Part shown: one piece after another, positions 5,187-7,219 of the stretch
Layout: the number at the start of each line of letters is the position of its first letter
How positions within the stretch are numbered: position 1 is the stretch's first letter
Source: GCA-2701705 sp964342155
GTDB lineage: Bacteria > Pseudomonadota > Gammaproteobacteria > GCA-002705445 > GCA-002716945
NCBI GenBank assembly: GCA_964342155.1
Contig: CAYFEQ010000018.1
Coordinates: 1 to 7,219, forward strand
Direction: 5' to 3'
Length of the DNA: 7,219 bases
Notes under the pieces: generated by a model
The model's database searches: none
Seen by the model: the letters and a program-made list of their open reading frames with translations, nothing else
What the model was told of the DNA's origin: nothing
Made by a program: the position numbers and the translations under genes

Positions 5187-6698
5187 TTATTGTGAAACAA
5201 CAGGAGGCATCATTCCATGATGGAAAATGTAAGCTATAGCATATGCAATAGGTGCAATTATAACGAATAAACCAATTGCATAAAATAATGCAAACTTACC
5301 CATCCCTTTGAGCTTGCTAAAATCAGTTAGGATACCCATGCTAACAAATGTCAACATAAACATCATTTTCCTCATCGGACTCTGAACAACATTTGCGCCT
5401 ATTGCTGCTGCTTCTTTAACCTCAGGCGACCAAAGAATTACTCCAACATAAAAAAACCACGCCACAAAATATCCAATGACAAACTTAGGGAACCTAAACC
5501 AAATTTCTGAAACCGGTATGTGCGACTGGTCAGATCTTTTTTCTACCTTATGCATCCAAATAAGAGCAAGTAGAAATGCCCAAACACCAATAAAAACATC
5601 AATCCAAATCTTGGTTAAGATTGCAGCACTTAAAATCCAATCAGACTCCCAAACTACACCCGTTGCTTTTAAATGTTGACTAACCATCATCTCGTCTAAA
5701 ATGGCTCCTGCCGCTGCATCTGCTCCATCAGTTTTTACAGTCAACCCCATTGCTGCTCCATTCACAATTGGTTGACCAGGAGCAACACTTGCATAAAATG
5801 TAGGTAATATAATTAATTCAATCATTGCATAAATTACAACTAAAACTGAAACTGCAATTGGTAATATTGGTTTTGCTCTGATAGCTCCTGCAGTGGCTAT
5901 AGCTGCTGATACACCACATATAGAAATTGCTGATGATAATACTGCTGCGGCATCTCTCCCAATATCAAAAAATTTTCTCGCAATTGTATACATAATGGGC
6001 CAGAAAAGTAGGTAAGCTACAAAAACTGCAGCTGCGCCAGCCAATGCTAAATCCAATGCCATGCTTGATGCTTTCATAGACATCAATCCTAACTTTATAC
6101 CTAAGTAAACAATAGCTGTTTTAATAAACCATTCAGGTTTTGCAGACTCTTTTAAAAATCCCGCAAAATCTTTAAAAAAATTACCTATTATCAGACCAAC
6201 TGCAAGCGCTAGCATGTAGGAAAAACCACCACCTAATTGTAGACCCCAAGTTAATTGAAATTTTTCAAAATAATTTTTACCTTTAACGATTGCATCAACA
6301 GATTTAAAATGCGCTTCATGACCAACTATCCAACACAACCAAGTAATAAAAAAGATAATCGTAAAACCTAGGAAGAACTTCTTAACATTAAGCCCCTGAA
6401 AATAAGCACCTATACATGTTAGAGTTGTGAAAACTGCATAAGTCACAAAAAACGAGGTTAAGGGGCTTATTCCTGAATAAGTTTTTGTCGATGGTTTTAA
6501 AAGTTTATCCCAAGAAAAATCTGATGTTAAATTAGTCCATTCCCAAGTCTTTGTTTTAGCCATCCAACCAACTAAATCAATACCCCAAATAGTCAACAAG
6601 CCTGCAAAAAACATTATCAGTCCGAGCCAAACAGCCCACCAATCCTCTGTTCGAAGCATTCCATCTGTCCATTTTCTATTCAAGTTTGACATATTCAT
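5187..6698 (-). CDS. YeiH-family putative sulfate exporter-like transporter (long form)
   Basis: A 503-residue inner-membrane protein with about 11-12 hydrophobic helices (roughly 22-44, 80-100, 105-125, 150-172, 190-206, 213-239, 248-272, 279-300, 350-382, 406-424, 441-460, 467-492). It resembles the YeiH family, annotated as putative sulfate exporters. Matching blocks are YMLALAVGLIIGNF (161-174), AIVYLGIKLGL (195-205) and the diagnostic ISICGVSAAIATAGAI (258-273). YeiH proteins have about 350 residues; this one has an N-terminal extension of about 150 residues with extra helices, and a distinct loop AAMGLTVKTDGADAAAGAI (315-333). The substrate is unknown; sulfate or another sulfur anion is only suggested by the family name. 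ATG 6698 has no clear Shine-Dalgarno, but it overlaps the upstream stop as ATGA, indicating coupled translation; ATG 6692 is an alternative. Confidence 0.85.
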   Translation of the reverse strand: MNMSNLNRKWTDGMLRTEDWWAVWLGLIMFFAGLLTIWGIDLVGWMAKTKTWEWTNLTSDFSWDKLLKPSTKTYSGISPLTSFFVTYAVFTTLTCIGAYFQGLNVKKFFLGFTIIFFITWLCWIVGHEAHFKSVDAIVKGKNYFEKFQLTWGLQLGGGFSYMLALAVGLIIGNFFKDFAGFLKESAKPEWFIKTAIVYLGIKLGLMSMKASSMALDLALAGAAAVFVAYLLFWPIMYTIARKFFDIGRDAAAVLSSAISICGVSAAIATAGAIRAKPILPIAVSVLVVIYAMIELIILPTFYASVAPGQPIVNGAAMGLTVKTDGADAAAGAILDEMMVSQHLKATGVVWESDWILSAAILTKIWIDVFIGVWAFLLALIWMHKVEKRSDQSHIPVSEIWFRFPKFVIGYFVAWFFYVGVILWSPEVKEAAAIGANVVQSPMRKMMFMLTFVSMGILTDFSKLKGMGKFALFYAIGLFVIIAPIAYAIAYIFHHGMMPPVVSQ

Positions 6699-6970
6699 GA
6701 AGACAGAATTAAAGTACGATTAAAATAATGGGAATGATATTGATGTAGCCATTTAGGAAAGTTGTTGAAATCAAATCTCAGAAAAACCTTTAGTTGTGAT
6801 TGCTCATTCTTTTTTAAAGATTTGCGGAATGCCTGTTCTATTTTTCCTTCAAGCTCAAATAGTTCAGTAGCTTTAAACTCTACAGAATTGTTCTTAGCAA
6901 ACCACTGTTTCCCATCATGGGAAACCATTAGTTCAATTTCACGGTATTTTTTTTCTAGAGTATGAACCAA
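6695..6970 (-). CDS. Small soluble protein of unknown function
   Basis: I do not recognise this 91-residue protein. It has no signal peptide or membrane helix. A pattern of two strands (EIELMVSHDG at 11-20, and about 22-33), an amphipathic helix rich in Glu/Lys (35-52), another strand (59-67, LKVFLRFDF at 60-68) and an aromatic, His-rich tail (FPKWLHQYHSHYF, 71-83) suggests a small folded alpha/beta domain. The start is a TTG at 6970, chosen because AGGAG (6981-6985) lies 10 bases upstream; an internal ATG at 6928 would remove the first strand. It overlaps the gene before it by 16 bases and the transporter by 4 (ATGA). An accessory role for the transporter is inferred from this arrangement only. 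Confidence 0.75.
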   Translation of the reverse strand: MVHTLEKKYREIELMVSHDGKQWFAKNNSVEFKATELFELEGKIEQAFRKSLKKNEQSQLKVFLRFDFNNFPKWLHQYHSHYFNRTLILSS

Positions 6971-7179
6971 TTGATTAAGGCTCCTAGAACTATAAGGCCA
7001 ACAACAGCGATTACTATACTATAGAGTACAAGTTGAGACTCCCATTTCTCCCATGGCTCTGCCTTTGCCGTTAGCGCACTTAGCGCTTCATCTTCACTGA
7101 TGCCTTGTTTATCTATTGCTTTACTTTCTTTTGGCGCTTTTGCTCTTTTGTTACGTTTTTTATTTTTTTTCCTACCCAC
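6955..7179 (-). CDS. Small basic protein with one C-terminal membrane helix; 5' end uncertain
   Basis: I do not recognise this protein. As read from the GTG at 7179 it has 74 residues. Residues 1-20 are very rich in Lys and Arg, 25-45 are acidic and probably helical, and 50-72 form one hydrophobic segment ending WFIL at the C terminus. By the positive-inside rule the N terminus would be cytoplasmic and the helix a tail anchor in the inner membrane. The GTG lacks a Shine-Dalgarno sequence, and the same frame stays open to the window edge (reading NLVNFPVFPKIID before the GTG), so the true start may lie outside the window. Its end overlaps the next gene by 16 bases and carries that gene's AGGAG. 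With its neighbours it may form a transporter unit. Confidence 0.6.
   Translation of the reverse strand: MGRKKNKKRNKRAKAPKESKAIDKQGISEDEALSALTAKAEPWEKWESQLVLYSIVIAVVGLIVLGALINWFIL
6981..6985 (-). promoter_or_regulatory. Ribosome binding site (AGGAG) for the 91-residue gene
   Basis: AGGAG inside the end of the upstream small gene lies 10 bases before TTG 6970. It is the main evidence for this non-ATG start. Confidence 0.6.
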
Positions 7180-7219
7180 ATCTATAATTTTAGGGAAAAC
7201 TGGAAAATTTACAAGATTG

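Noticed and set aside
5122..5200. Terminator after the transporter gene
   Set aside because: Only a 5-bp A-T stem across the stop codon was found, with no GC-rich hairpin or U-tract.
5476..5679. Plus-strand open frame inside the transporter gene
   Set aside because: It is antisense to a coherent membrane protein and has no start signal; other short plus-strand frames fail in the same way.

Overview
The window is a compact, AT-rich stretch of a bacterial chromosome, and every gene lies on the minus strand, so it reads from right to left. Protein sequences point to a gammaproteobacterium: the RpoB start (MKYSYTAKKRIRKNFGK), the three-segment SecE, and the order tRNA-Thr, tuf, tRNA-Trp, secE, nusG, rplK, rplA, rplJ, rplL, rpoB. 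AT richness, very short spacers and tRNA genes without an encoded CCA tail suggest a streamlined genome. A marine or symbiotic sulfur oxidiser of the SUP05/Thioglobus kind is a guess that fits the YeiH-like transporter, but the sequence does not prove it.

Right part (7219 to 5187): a small basic protein with one C-terminal membrane helix, a small soluble protein of unknown family, and a 503-residue multi-pass transporter of the YeiH/'putative sulfate exporter' family. The genes overlap by 16 and 4 bases, so they are probably translated together. This is the only accessory-looking part of the window and the best place to look for something undescribed.

Middle part (5186 to 3598): a candidate promoter, tRNA-Thr(GGU), a leader of about 157 bases containing an inverted repeat, tuf (EF-Tu), then tRNA-Trp(CCA). 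This matches the E. coli thrT-tufB arrangement, with tRNA-Trp added before secE as in many proteobacteria.

Left part (3597 to 1): secE (translocon subunit), nusG (elongation factor), rplK (L11), rplA (L1), rplJ (L10), rplL (L7/L12) and the first 170 codons of rpoB, which runs off the left edge. Spacers from secE to rplL are 0 to 27 bases. The usual intergenic homes of the L1 and L10 autoregulatory leaders are therefore missing. The only sizeable spacer is the 82 bases between rplL and rpoB, which holds a perfect 7-bp hairpin.

Together the left and middle genes make the elongation factor, the ribosomal stalk and L1 arm, the transcription elongation factor and RNA polymerase beta: an ordinary housekeeping block. 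No mobile element, CRISPR array, integrase or sign of recent insertion is visible. No stretch longer than about 300 bases lacks a gene.
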